Both the position numbers and the translations under genes were made by a program. This document shows positions 36,323 to 47,183 of a stretch of DNA of 54,160 nucleotides, piece after piece. The notes under the pieces are model-generated. The model made no database searches, was not told the DNA's origin, and worked only from the letters and a program-made list of their open reading frames with translations. Origin of the DNA: Burkholderiaceae bacterium (GTDB taxonomy: Bacteria; Pseudomonadota; Gammaproteobacteria; Burkholderiales; Burkholderiaceae_D); NCBI GenBank assembly GCA_019751755.1, contig JAIENA010000305.1, forward strand, positions 1 through 54,160. The letters run 5' to 3'. Within the stretch, counting starts at the first letter, position 1. Each line of letters begins with the position of its first letter.

Positions 36323-36404
36323 TAGTACTTTGTTTGCGCAACATCAAAATGCGTACATTGTCACACTGTTATCAAAATTCCCCTTGGGAGTTTGTTGGTG
36401 TCCA

Positions 36405-36860
36405 CTACACCCACCCATCGTCATGCAGCACCACACGGGTAAAGTAATCAATGTTGGCGCGCGAGGCATACAGCAGCGGCGCAATCAGGTAGGCCATAAC
36501 GCCCAGTCCCGTGTGTGCCAGCCCGGCGGCATCCAGCAGCGCCCGCGCCAGCAGCACCAGCAGCGCCGCCAGCAAGGCCAGCGACACGCCTTTTTTCCAC
36601 ATGCCCATGGTGGCGTAATACACCGGGCCCAGCACGAACGCCAGCAGGTTGAAGCGCACGACGGCGCGTTCGGCCAGCGTCAGTTCGATCGACTGCGGCA
36701 TGGCGGCGCCGCCGGCCTTGTGCAGCAAGGCAAAGCGGGTGCGCCACGCGGCGGACATGGCGGGCAGGGCGAGTGCGGCCGCCGTGACATCGGCGCCGCA
36801 GTTGTAGCAGAAGTCCGTTGTCTCGGAAGCCTGCGAGCCGCAGTGCTGGCAAAACGGCAT
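36405..36860 (-). CDS. zinc-ribbon membrane protein, DUF2628-like
   Basis: 151 residues. The N-terminus is a four-cysteine zinc ribbon (CQHCGSQASETTDFCYNCG: Cys4, Cys7, Cys18, Cys21). A soluble segment with WRTRFALLHKAGG follows, then two or three hydrophobic helices (about 68-88, 92-112, 118-138), as in DUF2628 proteins. It is probably an inner-membrane protein; the function is unknown. Divergent from the EamA transporter. Confidence 0.8.
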   Translation of the reverse strand: MPFCQHCGSQASETTDFCYNCGADVTAAALALPAMSAAWRTRFALLHKAGGAAMPQSIELTLAERAVVRFNLLAFVLGPVYYATMGMWKKGVSLALLAALLVLLARALLDAAGLAHTGLGVMAYLIAPLLYASRANIDYFTRVVLHDDGWV

Positions 36861-36989
36861 AACGATCCTTGAAAAATGTTGTTACATCATGATAGCGGGA
36901 CGGGTCACCGTTAAAATCCACGCATTGTCACATTGCTACAGATTGCGACAGATTTTGTGCTGTCACGGCAGCGTTGTTGTTGCATTGCT

Positions 36990-36995
36990 ATAATC
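36990..36995 (+). promoter_or_regulatory. -10 element of the EamA transporter gene
   Basis: Perfect TATAAT; the start point would be near 37002. No good -35 is seen. Since translation must begin after 37002, it restricts the possible start codons of the next gene. Confidence 0.5.
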
Positions 36996-37022
36996 AAATG
37001 CCCCATACAGACTGGAGCCATC

Positions 37023-37904
37023 CTGACTTCCCGTAACGACAACCTGCGCAGCATTTACGCAATGCTGATCGCGGTGGCCATGTTCTCGCTGATGGACACG
37101 GCCATGAAAGTGCTCTCTGCAACCTACCCGGCCATGCAAGTGACGGCACTGCGTTCCCTTTCTTCGCTGCCGCTGGTGTGCGCCTATCTCGCCTACCGTG
37201 GCAAGTTCACCGGACTGTTCAAGATCCGCTGGCCGCTGCATTTGCTGCGCGGCGTGCTGGGTATCGCCATGCTGACGTTCTTTGCCTACGCGCTGAAATT
37301 CCTGCCGTTGGCCGATACCTATGCGATCTTCTTTATTGCACCGGCGCTGATCACGGCGCTGTCCGTGTTCATCCTCAAGGAAAAAGTCGATGGCCGCCAG
37401 TGGGGCGCCATCGTGGTGGGGCTGGTCGGCGTACTGGTGGTGCTGCGCCCGGAAGGGACCAGCTTTATTTCCGTGGCGGGCCTGGCGGTGCTGGGCTCGG
37501 CGGCGTGTTATGCGGTGTCGGCCATCGCCAGCCGCATCTTGAGCCGTAGCGATGCCAACGAACACATCATGTTCTGGCTGCTGGTGATGATGGCGTTCGG
37601 TTCGCTGCTGCTGATCTGGGATAAATGGGTGGCGATCCGGCCGCAGGACTGGATCGTTATCGTGGCGCTGGCGATCACCGGTTTCCTCGGCCAGTTGGCC
37701 ATTACCGTGGCGTTCAGCACGGGCAAGGCGTCCACCGTGGCGCCGTTTGAATACTCTGCGCTGGCCTGGGGCGTGGCGATCGACTGGCTGCTGTGGCAGA
37801 CCCTGCCGGACATGTATACCTTGCTGGGCGCGGCCATCATTATTGCCAGCGGCATTTACCTGGTGCGGCGTGAAGCGGTGCACGCGGAAGCCGAGCATCC
37901 GTAG
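37023..37904 (+). CDS. EamA/DMT-family transporter
   Basis: Drug/metabolite-type inner-membrane transporter of about 294 residues with ten predicted helices in two EamA repeats, each with the typical pattern (FFAYALKFLPLADTYAIFFIAPALITAL in the first; TVAFSTGKASTVAPFEYSALAW in the second) and the linker EKVDGRQWGAIVVGLVGVLVVLRPEG. Substrate unknown. No ATG, GTG or TTG lies between the TATAAT promoter and helix 1; a CTG at 37023 has GGAG five bases upstream and gives LTSRNDNLRSIYAML, so I place the start there. The next ATG (37062) would cut into helix 1. Confidence 0.85.
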   Translation: MTSRNDNLRSIYAMLIAVAMFSLMDTAMKVLSATYPAMQVTALRSLSSLPLVCAYLAYRGKFTGLFKIRWPLHLLRGVLGIAMLTFFAYALKFLPLADTYAIFFIAPALITALSVFILKEKVDGRQWGAIVVGLVGVLVVLRPEGTSFISVAGLAVLGSAACYAVSAIASRILSRSDANEHIMFWLLVMMAFGSLLLIWDKWVAIRPQDWIVIVALAITGFLGQLAITVAFSTGKASTVAPFEYSALAWGVAIDWLLWQTLPDMYTLLGAAIIIASGIYLVRREAVHAEAEHP

Positions 37905-37986
37905 ACAACTGGGTACCGGGCCGTCAGGCCGGGCATCCACATATTAGTGAAAATAGGTGGCCCGGACGCGCCGCCGCCAACTTCGC

Positions 37987-37992
37987 TATAAT
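37987..37992 (+). promoter_or_regulatory. -10 element abutting the lpxC start
   Basis: Perfect TATAAT whose last base is seven positions before the A of the lpxC ATG. If used, transcription would begin at or next to the start codon, giving a leaderless mRNA. The -35 region is poor. Confidence 0.4.
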
Positions 37993-37998
37993 TTTGGG

Positions 37999-38934
37999 AT
38001 GTTAAAACAACGCACCATCAAAGAAAAAGTCACGACCACCGGTGTCGGCCTGCATTCCGGCACCAAAGTGGTGCTGACCCTGCATCCTGCCGAAGCCGAT
38101 ACCGGTATCGTGTTCCGCCGCGTCGATTTGACCCCGGTGGTGGCCTTTCCGGCCAGCGCGATGGCGGTCGGCGACACCCGCATGGCGTCCGTGCTGATCC
38201 AGGACGGCGCCCGTGTCTCCACCGTCGAACACTTGATGTCGGCCTGCGCCGGCCTCGGTATCGACAACCTGGTGATTGACGTCAGCGCCGAGGAAATCCC
38301 GATCATGGATGGTTCGGCGTCGTCGTTTGTCTACCTGCTGCAGCAGGCGGGCGTGCAGGAACAGGCCGCCGCCAAGAAATTCATCCGCGTCATCAAGCCG
38401 GTCGAAGTGCGCGATGGCAAGGGCGCCAATGAAAAATGGGCGCGCCTGTCGCCGCATGACGGTTTTAAGCTGGACTTCTTCATTGAATTCAACCACCCGG
38501 CCGTCGATGGCACGGCGCAATTCGCGTCGGTCGACTTTGGCGACGTCACCTATGTACAGGCGATTGCCCGCGCCCGCACCTTTGGTTTCATGCAAGACGT
38601 TGAAATGTTGCGCGGCATCGGCCTGGCCCGTGGCGGCTCACTGGAAAACGCCATCGTCATGGATGAATACCGCATCCTCAACGCCGATGGCCTGCGTTAC
38701 GACGATGAATTCGTGCGCCACAAAATCCTCGACGCGATTGGCGACCTGTATCTGGTGGGTCATCCGCTGGTGGCCAGCTATGAAGCGCATAAGTCTGGCC
38801 ATGCGATGAACAACCTGTTGTTGCGCGAATTGCTGAAGCACCCGGATGCGTATGAAATCGTCACCTACGACAGCCTGGCCAGCGCACCGGAATCGTATGT
38901 GCGGCAAATGACGCACGAGTGGGAACCTAACTAA
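37999..38934 (+). CDS. lpxC: UDP-3-O-acyl-N-acetylglucosamine deacetylase LpxC
   Basis: Zinc deacetylase of 311 residues that catalyses the committed step of lipid A synthesis. Zinc ligands His78 (STVEHLMSA), His241 and Asp245 ([10 protein letters not shown]), with Glu77 as the base, are present, as is the HKSGHAMNN motif near the end. The N-terminus [21 protein letters not shown] is family-typical, so the ATG at 37999 is secure. Unlike many relatives it is separated from ftsZ by about 4.2 kb of other genes. No ribosome binding site is seen upstream. Confidence 0.97.
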   Translation: MLKQRTIKEKVTTTGVGLHSGTKVVLTLHPAEADTGIVFRRVDLTPVVAFPASAMAVGDTRMASVLIQDGARVSTVEHLMSACAGLGIDNLVIDVSAEEIPIMDGSASSFVYLLQQAGVQEQAAAKKFIRVIKPVEVRDGKGANEKWARLSPHDGFKLDFFIEFNHPAVDGTAQFASVDFGDVTYVQAIARARTFGFMQDVEMLRGIGLARGGSLENAIVMDEYRILNADGLRYDDEFVRHKILDAIGDLYLVGHPLVASYEAHKSGHAMNNLLLRELLKHPDAYEIVTYDSLASAPESYVRQMTHEWEPN

Positions 38935-38947
38935 CCGCTTAACGGTT

Positions 38948-38964
38948 TAACGGTTGAGCCGTTA
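38948..38964. terminator. weak hairpin between lpxC and dciA
   Basis: TAACGG, five bases, CCGTTA, within a short stretch repeating AACGGTT. It lies between convergent genes and overlaps the dciA stop codon. The stem is only six pairs and there is no T run. Confidence 0.3.
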
Positions 38965-39444
38965 GTAATCCGGCCGCTCGCGCCGTTTTTGCACCATCCT
39001 CTGCAGCGCCGCGATCAGCGGCGCGTTTTGTTTGCTTTGCTCCAGCGTCTGGCTCAGCGTGTCGAAGGCGTCGACCGCCGCCGTGGTGAGCGACAGCGAG
39101 CGCGGTTCCGGCCGGATTTCCGCCGCCTTCATCATGTGCACGCGCAGCTTGACGTTGTTAATTTGCCACCCTCGTTTCAGCAGCGCTTCCTGTAATTTCG
39201 GGGTTTGCTGCTTCAGTTTGGCCGCCAGCGCCGTGTTGGGGGCGGACAGCAGCAGCACGCCCTGTTCAAACGCCAGCACTTCGCAATGGCTGAACATCGC
39301 GGGCAGGGTGGCGGCGCAATCGCGCTGCAGCGACGCCATGCGCTCCACCGCCGGCAGCAGGGCGGCCAGCTTGTTATCGCGCCGCAGGAAGTTGGTGGCT
39401 TCCACCGGGGCGCGCGACTTGATGTAGGTATTCGTAAAACGCAT
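38962..39444 (-). CDS. dciA: DUF721 protein, DciA-like replicative helicase loader
   Basis: 160-residue DUF721 protein. DciA proteins load the replicative helicase DnaB in bacteria that lack DnaC. The KH-like core covers about 25-110 (LLPAVERMASLQRDCAATLPAMF, then VLLLSAPNTALAAKLKQQTPKLQEALLKRG, and INNVKLRVH). The C-terminal part is charged and likely disordered. Location between lpxC and secA is a common arrangement for dciA and supports the call. Divergent from secA. Confidence 0.85.
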   Translation of the reverse strand: MRFTNTYIKSRAPVEATNFLRRDNKLAALLPAVERMASLQRDCAATLPAMFSHCEVLAFEQGVLLLSAPNTALAAKLKQQTPKLQEALLKRGWQINNVKLRVHMMKAAEIRPEPRSLSLTTAAVDAFDTLSQTLEQSKQNAPLIAALQRMVQKRRERPDY

Positions 39445-39554
39445 GGGCGCAACCTTACCACACAGCGAACCGGCTTTTTAGTGGCATTTCTATTGTTAAA
39501 ACGGCCAGTGCCCCAATGTGGGCCCAAGTTGGCCAATCCGTGGCCGAAGCGGCA

Positions 39555-39563
39555 TGATAAAAT
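39555..39563 (+). promoter_or_regulatory. extended -10 promoter of secA
   Basis: TG-A-TAAAAT: an extended -10 element 77 bases before the secA ATG, in the gap between divergent dciA and secA. The -35 is not well matched, as is usual with extended -10 promoters. Confidence 0.45.
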
Positions 39564-39639
39564 CACCGGTCTTTTGCCTCTGGCAAGCCGCATATTTACG
39601 CGCACTACTACACGATAGCTCTTTTAACGGCGTTAACCA

Positions 39640-42411
<2,772 letters not shown>

Positions 42412-42414
42412 AAC

Positions 42415-42440
42415 AAAACCGGGGCTTGCCCCGGTTTTTT
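42415..42440 (+). terminator. intrinsic terminator of secA
   Basis: AAAACCGGGGC (42415-42425), a two-base tip, GCCCCGGTTTT (42428-42438) running into a T run. It begins four bases after the secA stop codon; A-rich 5' side makes it usable in both directions. Confidence 0.92.
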
Positions 42441-42476
42441 GTTTTCTGCCGGTGCCGGACCCGCCGGCCGGGCCGC

Positions 42477-43403
42477 TTACTGCACGGCGGCGATGAACGC
42501 CGTGCTTGCCGCAGGCGTCAGGGCGACCGGCGCCAGCGGCATCGCCGGCGGCAGGAGCTCCTGCAGCTCCAACGCAGTGCACCACTGGCGCCAATGATCG
42601 TTCGCGACATCGACGATCCCGAGCAGCACGCGGTTGTCGAGCTGCAAACGGTTGCTGATGTCGGCCATGTCCGCAACCAGCGACTTGCGTTCGCCCGGCT
42701 GCGCCAGGTACAAGTCTGCGATGCACGAGGCCAATTGGAGCAGGCGTGCCAGCTGGCGTGTGTCGCGGTCGGTAGCCAGGTGTGGCGCTTCCTGGCACAG
42801 CACGGCATCGGAATAGGTATGGCCCAGGCGCCAGCTGCGCAACAGCGCGGCGCCCATTGACAGGTGGCTATAGCCGTAGAGCGTCGATTCCCGGTGCAAC
42901 AGGGTGGCAGCGGGGCTGTCGCGGCATTCCCGCAACAGTTTCGCGTACGAACGGGGACGGGCGCACGCCAGGCCCAGGTTGCCGATTCCGGCCAGCAGCC
43001 CCTGGCAAAACTGTTCCGGCCTCGGCGCCAGCGGTATTTCCGCCGTCAGCGCCTCGGCCGCGCACGCCATGGCGAAGGCACGCGACCAGTGGCGCTGGTA
43101 ATTGAAATCGGCGCACGCGCCACGACGGTACTGGCCCAGCAAGTCCAGCGCCAGCGCTAATTGGGACGCGGCAAACGTGCCCACTTGCTGCAGGGCGGCC
43201 GACAGCGTGGTATCCGCGCCATGCTGGCCGGCCAGCGTGCGCAGCGCGTATTCAAGCGCCGGGGAGGCGGCAATGCGGGTCAGCAAGGGGGCGGTGTCTT
43301 CATCGCCGGACTGGCATAGTTGCATCAGTTCCAGCGTTTCCCGGGTGGGACCCGGCAACAGGCCGGCGGCTTTTAATTCAGCGAAATCGATCAAGTCATT
43401 CAT
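42477..43403 (-). CDS. HDOD-domain signalling protein
   Basis: 308 residues. The HDOD domain (about 8-215) is an HD-related helical output module found in bacterial signalling proteins and lacks the metal-binding HD pair. Visible elements are LLPGPTRETLELMQLCQ, LLTRIAASPALEYALRTLAG, the aromatic/charged core WSRAFAMACAAEAL, and FCQGLLAGIGNLGLA. The start is placed at the ATG at 43403 (MNDLIDF), with GGAGAG upstream; the ORF is open for another 28 codons. It is divergent from the HTH-receiver regulator, so the two may share a control region. Confidence 0.8.
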   Translation of the reverse strand: MNDLIDFAELKAAGLLPGPTRETLELMQLCQSGDEDTAPLLTRIAASPALEYALRTLAGQHGADTTLSAALQQVGTFAASQLALALDLLGQYRRGACADFNYQRHWSRAFAMACAAEALTAEIPLAPRPEQFCQGLLAGIGNLGLACARPRSYAKLLRECRDSPAATLLHRESTLYGYSHLSMGAALLRSWRLGHTYSDAVLCQEAPHLATDRDTRQLARLLQLASCIADLYLAQPGERKSLVADMADISNRLQLDNRVLLGIVDVANDHWRQWCTALELQELLPPAMPLAPVALTPAASTAFIAAVQ

Positions 43404-43579
43404 GTGCGGCTCTCCAGATACCGGCTCCGGCTTTGCCAAGCGCCGATTCGGGTTCATAATGTTCATTGCAGTAATGTCCTGAATCAATTTTATCGAATTT
43501 TTCTTTAAATTAGCTAATTTGATTTATTTGTTTTTCTATTGGAAGCCGCGATACAGCGGCGGTATTTCTAAGGCAGAGG

Positions 43580-44215
43580 ATGGCGATGGCGGCAGACGAG
43601 GTATGCACGACACAGAAAGCGGCGGAATTGCTGGGTATCTCGGTGTCTTCAGTGCAACAGTTAGTGGAAGCTGGTGTCATCGAGGCATGGAAGACCAAGG
43701 GCGGCCACCGGCGCATCCCGCTGGCCGCCGTGCACGCCTATAAAGCGGCGCCGCAGAACGGCGCCGCGCGCTCCGCCGTGCCGGCGCCGATGGCCGTGCT
43801 GGACGTGCATGCGCCGGTCTCGGTGCTGGTGATCGAAGACCATGCCATGCAGCGCGCCTTGTTTGAACGCCAGTTGGCGCAATGGGCGATGCCGATCACC
43901 GTGCGCTTTTGCGAAAACGGCTACCAGGCGCTGATTGAAATCGCCCGCTCGCATCCGGACATCCTGCTGGCCGATATCGTGATGGAAGGCATTGATGGCT
44001 ATGAAGTCATCAAGACCATCCTGGGCTACCCGGAATTGGCCGATATGAATATCGCCATCGTGTCGTCGCTGGAACCGGATGCGCTGGAGCAGCGCGGCGG
44101 GGTGCCGGACGGCGTGGTGTTTTTCCAGAAGCCGGTCAATTTTGATGAATTGCGCGGCTATGTGCGGGCCTGTTGCGCGCAAATCGTGCGCCAGCGCCTG
44201 CGCCACTCGGCCTGA
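43580..44215 (+). CDS. response regulator with N-terminal excisionase/MerR-type HTH and C-terminal receiver
   Basis: 211 residues in an order reversed from usual response regulators. An HTH of the excisionase/MerR-like type comes first (about 9-55, TTQKAAELLGISVSSVQQLV and KTKGGHRRIP). After a linker comes a CheY-like receiver (about 80-205): acidic pair Glu86-Asp87, phospho-acceptor Asp132 in LLADIVMEGIDGYEV, Ser162 and Lys184 (FFQKPVNFDEL). So phosphorylation probably controls DNA binding. The ATG at 43580 has AAGG upstream; a second ATG at 43586 is equally possible. It is followed after 20 bases by a free HPt gene. Confidence 0.88.
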   Translation: MAMAADEVCTTQKAAELLGISVSSVQQLVEAGVIEAWKTKGGHRRIPLAAVHAYKAAPQNGAARSAVPAPMAVLDVHAPVSVLVIEDHAMQRALFERQLAQWAMPITVRFCENGYQALIEIARSHPDILLADIVMEGIDGYEVIKTILGYPELADMNIAIVSSLEPDALEQRGGVPDGVVFFQKPVNFDELRGYVRACCAQIVRQRLRHSA

Positions 44216-44235
44216 CGTCGCGCTGGTCACCGCGG

Positions 44236-44580
44236 ATGGCTTACCAGCATATCGACCCGTCGCAGCTGCTGGCCACCATCGGCGGTGATGTGGCCAGCTA
44301 CCGTGAACTGGTCGCCATTTATCTGGCCTCCACCCCCGCACTGCACGACCAGTTGCAGCAGGCGCTGGCGGCCGGCGATTGCCCGCGCGCGGCGCGCGTG
44401 TGCCATTCGCTGAAAACCAGTGTGCTGCTGGTGGGGGCGCAGGAGTTCGGCGAGGTGCTGCGGGAGCTGGAGCGTTTTGCGCTGGATGGCGAACAGGCCG
44501 TGCTGCCACTGGCGTGCACCGAGGTGGCGCGGCTGTTCGCGCTGGTGGAACAAGAAGTACGGCACAGCATCATCCCGTAG
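44236..44580 (+). CDS. histidine phosphotransfer (HPt) protein
   Basis: 114-residue stand-alone HPt domain, a phosphorelay carrier. The phospho-accepting histidine is His57 in RVCHSLKTSVLLVGA, matching the HPt pattern HxLK...GA. The remainder is helical, as expected of the four-helix bundle. The ATG at 44236 gives a compact HPt domain. It is co-directional with the HTH-receiver gene 20 bases upstream, and convergent with the histidine kinase, suggesting that all three act together (inference). Confidence 0.88.
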   Translation: MAYQHIDPSQLLATIGGDVASYRELVAIYLASTPALHDQLQQALAAGDCPRAARVCHSLKTSVLLVGAQEFGEVLRELERFALDGEQAVLPLACTEVARLFALVEQEVRHSIIP

Positions 44581-44660
44581 GGCGGCTTTTACAAAGCCGC
44601 CTGCTTGCGTCAACTCGGCTCATGCAGGGCGGCTTCCGCTGCGCGGAAACCGCCCTACGG
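44575..44660. repeat. 86-base palindromic element with 11-base terminal inverted repeats
   Basis: Perfect ends CCGTAGGGCGG (44575-44585) and CCGCCCTACGG (44650-44660) enclose two inner hairpins, GGCGGCTTT/AAAGCCGCC at left and TTCCG/CGGAA at right. It lies between the convergent HPt and kinase genes and includes the HPt stop codon. It is related in style to 11872-11932 and resembles dispersed REP-like elements; it may also serve as a bidirectional terminator. Confidence 0.65.
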
Positions 44661-44676
44661 AGTTGCCGCCCGGGTT

Positions 44677-46647
44677 TTATGACGGCAGCTTGCCTGGCGA
44701 GATTTTCGGCACGGTGAAGCGCACCGTGGTGCCTTCGCCCGGTCTGGAATCGACCACAATCCGCCCGCCCAATACCCCGGTCACGATGTTGTAGACGATG
44801 TTCATGCCCAGTCCGGTGCCGCCATGGCCCATCTTGGTGGTGAAGAATGGATCGAACACGTGGCGGCGCACGTCTTCGGTCATGCCGATGCCGTCGTCGC
44901 TGAACGCGATGTCGACCATGCCGCCGTCCAGTTCCACTGCCGTGATGGCGATGGCGCCCTGGTCGCGCCCTTCAAACGCATGGGCCAGCGCGTTGTTGAG
45001 CAAATTGGTGAGGATCTGGTAAAAGCTGCCCGGATACGAATCGAATTCCAGCGCCGGCGGCACGTTGAAGGTGATGTCGCAATTGGCCCGCTTCAAGCGC
45101 GGCGTGTAGGTGGCCGTGGTATCGAGCACCACCGACAAGAAATTGAAGGTGCGGCGCTGGTCGCTGGTCTGGTCGACGGCAATTTGCTTGAACGACGCGA
45201 TCAGGTTGGCGGCTTTTTGCAGCGAGCTCGAGATCAGGCCGGACGCCATCCGCACTTCATCGGTGTAGGCCGACAGCGCGGTGCGGCGCAGAGTGCCGCC
45301 GGACAGTTGCGCTTCAAACGCCTGGACCTTGTCGGCCAGCGCGGTCGATGCCAGCAGGCTGTTGCCGATTGGCGTATTCAATTCATGGGCAATGCCCGCC
45401 ACCAGCGAACCTAGCGACGCCATTTTTTCCGAGGCGATCAAGTCGTGCTGGGTCCGCTGCAGGGTGTCCAGCGCGCTTTCCAGGTCGGCCGAGCGTTCAC
45501 GCACGCGGGTTTCCAGCGACGCGTTCAAGTCTTTCAGGTCTTGCTTGGCATTGATTTCCGCCGTCAGGTCCAGCAGCGCCCAGATGATCGCGTCGGCGCC
45601 GCCCAACGTGAAGGTGGACGACCAGATTGCCACCTTGCCGGGACTGCCATCCTTCAGCACGATGCCGGCGATTTCGCCATACACGGCGCCATCGCGCATA
45701 TACAGTTGCCACAGCCGTTCCCGCTCACCGGGTTCCGACCAGAATTTGACTTCATTGGAACGGCGGCCGATCAATTGTTCGGGACCATAGCCGAACACGC
45801 GGGCCAGCGCCTGGTTGGTGCCGATGATGCGGCCGCTGCGGTCGGTCACTGTCAGCGGCACCGGCGTCATGTCGAACAGCGACTTGAAACGCGCCTCGGA
45901 TTCGGACAGGCGCAATTCGGACGCTTCCAGTTGCTGCAACCGTTCGCGCAGCGCCGCGCCCATGGTGTTGAGCGAACGGGCATACACTTCGATTTCATCA
46001 CCGGCGGTATCGGGCAGCGGGCGGCCAAAGGTGCTCTTGAACATTTGCTGGGCTTGCGCCGTCAAGGTGCGCAGGCGCCGGCCGATCCCCTGCGAAAACA
46101 TATAGAACAGCAAGATGCCCAGGCCCAGGCCGGCCAGCGAAATCAGGCCTGATTGCAGCAACACTTCATCGCGCGCCTTGGCCAGGTCGCTGGTGGAGAG
46201 GCCGAAGTTCAGCGAGCCCACCTTGTTATCCTTGAGCAGGATCGGCGCCCGCGCGTGCAAGGTATCGCCCTGTTGCCAGGTGCGCACGCTGTTGAACCCA
46301 TCGCCGCCGCCTTCGCGCAGGATGGCCGGCAATGCGGCCGGCCGCTGGCCTGCTGTCGTGACCGGCTGCTCGTGCGCGTCGAGGATGACGATATAGCGCA
46401 TAAAGCTGTCCTGGGGATCGGACAGCATTTCAGTCCAGTAATTGGTGAGTTCACCCAAACGGCCCGAATTCGCATACGGGCTCAGGGTCAGGTTCAGGGT
46501 TACCGCATATTCATGGGCGACCCGCACCGCATTGCGGTTGACCGCCTGGTCCATCAGGCGCAGGCTGTTGCCGATCAACAGCGCGACCACCACCGCTTGC
46601 ACGATGGCACTGAGGACAACGAATTTCGCGCGCAGCGATAAGCTCAC
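44677..46647 (-). CDS. PAS-domain sensor histidine kinase
   Basis: Inner-membrane sensor kinase of 656 residues. Membrane segments at about 8-27 and 166-184 enclose a periplasmic sensor (28-165). A HAMP linker (about 185-237), a PAS domain (about 247-365, with RIIGTNQALARVFGYGPEQLIG) and a coiled coil precede the H-box with His421 (AGIAHELNTPIGN), then the N-box (LTNLLNNALAHAF), DDGIGM and GHGGTGLGMNIV. No receiver domain is fused. The GTG at 46647 with AAGGAG six bases upstream is preferred to a TTG 48 bases earlier. It follows the porin/binding-protein pairs on the same strand after 112 bases and may sense their ligand. Confidence 0.92.
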   Translation of the reverse strand: MSLSLRAKFVVLSAIVQAVVVALLIGNSLRLMDQAVNRNAVRVAHEYAVTLNLTLSPYANSGRLGELTNYWTEMLSDPQDSFMRYIVILDAHEQPVTTAGQRPAALPAILREGGGDGFNSVRTWQQGDTLHARAPILLKDNKVGSLNFGLSTSDLAKARDEVLLQSGLISLAGLGLGILLFYMFSQGIGRRLRTLTAQAQQMFKSTFGRPLPDTAGDEIEVYARSLNTMGAALRERLQQLEASELRLSESEARFKSLFDMTPVPLTVTDRSGRIIGTNQALARVFGYGPEQLIGRRSNEVKFWSEPGERERLWQLYMRDGAVYGEIAGIVLKDGSPGKVAIWSSTFTLGGADAIIWALLDLTAEINAKQDLKDLNASLETRVRERSADLESALDTLQRTQHDLIASEKMASLGSLVAGIAHELNTPIGNSLLASTALADKVQAFEAQLSGGTLRRTALSAYTDEVRMASGLISSSLQKAANLIASFKQIAVDQTSDQRRTFNFLSVVLDTTATYTPRLKRANCDITFNVPPALEFDSYPGSFYQILTNLLNNALAHAFEGRDQGAIAITAVELDGGMVDIAFSDDGIGMTEDVRRHVFDPFFTTKMGHGGTGLGMNIVYNIVTGVLGGRIVVDSRPGEGTTVRFTVPKISPGKLPS

Positions 46648-46759
46648 CAGGTACTCCTTGCAAGCGGGGCGCCAGTCGCCCCGCAAAGCCAGCAATATAA
46701 CCGATGTGCCAGGAGTTGGAACGGGCGCCGCTGTGTCCGGCGCCGCCGCGCGACCGGGA

Positions 46760-47167
46760 TTACGGCAGGGTCAGAATCACTTTCACGCTATCATCGACGG
46801 CTGATTTGTCGATATAGCCGATGGCCTTCGGATCGTCGGCCACGGCTTTTTTCACCTCCGCACTGGACTTGTATTCCTTGGGTGGCGTGGCCTTGCCGGT
46901 AAACACCAGCTTGGACCAGATCGCTTTGACCTGGGCCGCATCCTTCTCGGTCAGCTTTTGGTAAAACTCATTGCGGATAGGCGACCCTTCGGCCTGGTCG
47001 ACCGGCGTAAACATATTGGATTTACCCAGGAAGAATTGGGACGCCTGTTCCGCAAACATGCGGGTGGCGGGATTCTTCTGGCTGACGATGACGACCGTTT
47101 CCGCCTGCGCCGGCAATGCGGACAGGGCGGCAGCGGCGGCCAGGAGGCTGGCAAGCAGTTTGTTCAT
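46760..47167 (-). CDS. small PstS-like periplasmic binding protein, copy 1
   Basis: 135 residues with a signal peptide ending at AQA-ET (about 22-23). The mature part (ETVVIVSQKNPATRMFAEQASQ) resembles a single lobe of phosphate-binding-like periplasmic proteins; a complete PstS is over twice as long, so this is a reduced or one-domain member. The mature sequence differs from copy 2 (48543-48962) at only four of 113 residues. GGAGG six bases before the ATG at 47167. It lies 16 bases after its partner barrel gene. The ligand is unknown; a phosphate role is only suggested by family resemblance. Confidence 0.8.
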   Translation of the reverse strand: MNKLLASLLAAAAALSALPAQAETVVIVSQKNPATRMFAEQASQFFLGKSNMFTPVDQAEGSPIRNEFYQKLTEKDAAQVKAIWSKLVFTGKATPPKEYKSSAEVKKAVADDPKAIGYIDKSAVDDSVKVILTLP

Positions 47168-47183
47168 GGTAGGCCTCCGTGGG

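Noticed and set aside
46660..46700. Possible sigma-54 promoter (TGGCAC followed by TTGC) ahead of the histidine kinase
   Set aside because: The spacing between GG and GC is about five bases longer than the -24/-12 class allows.
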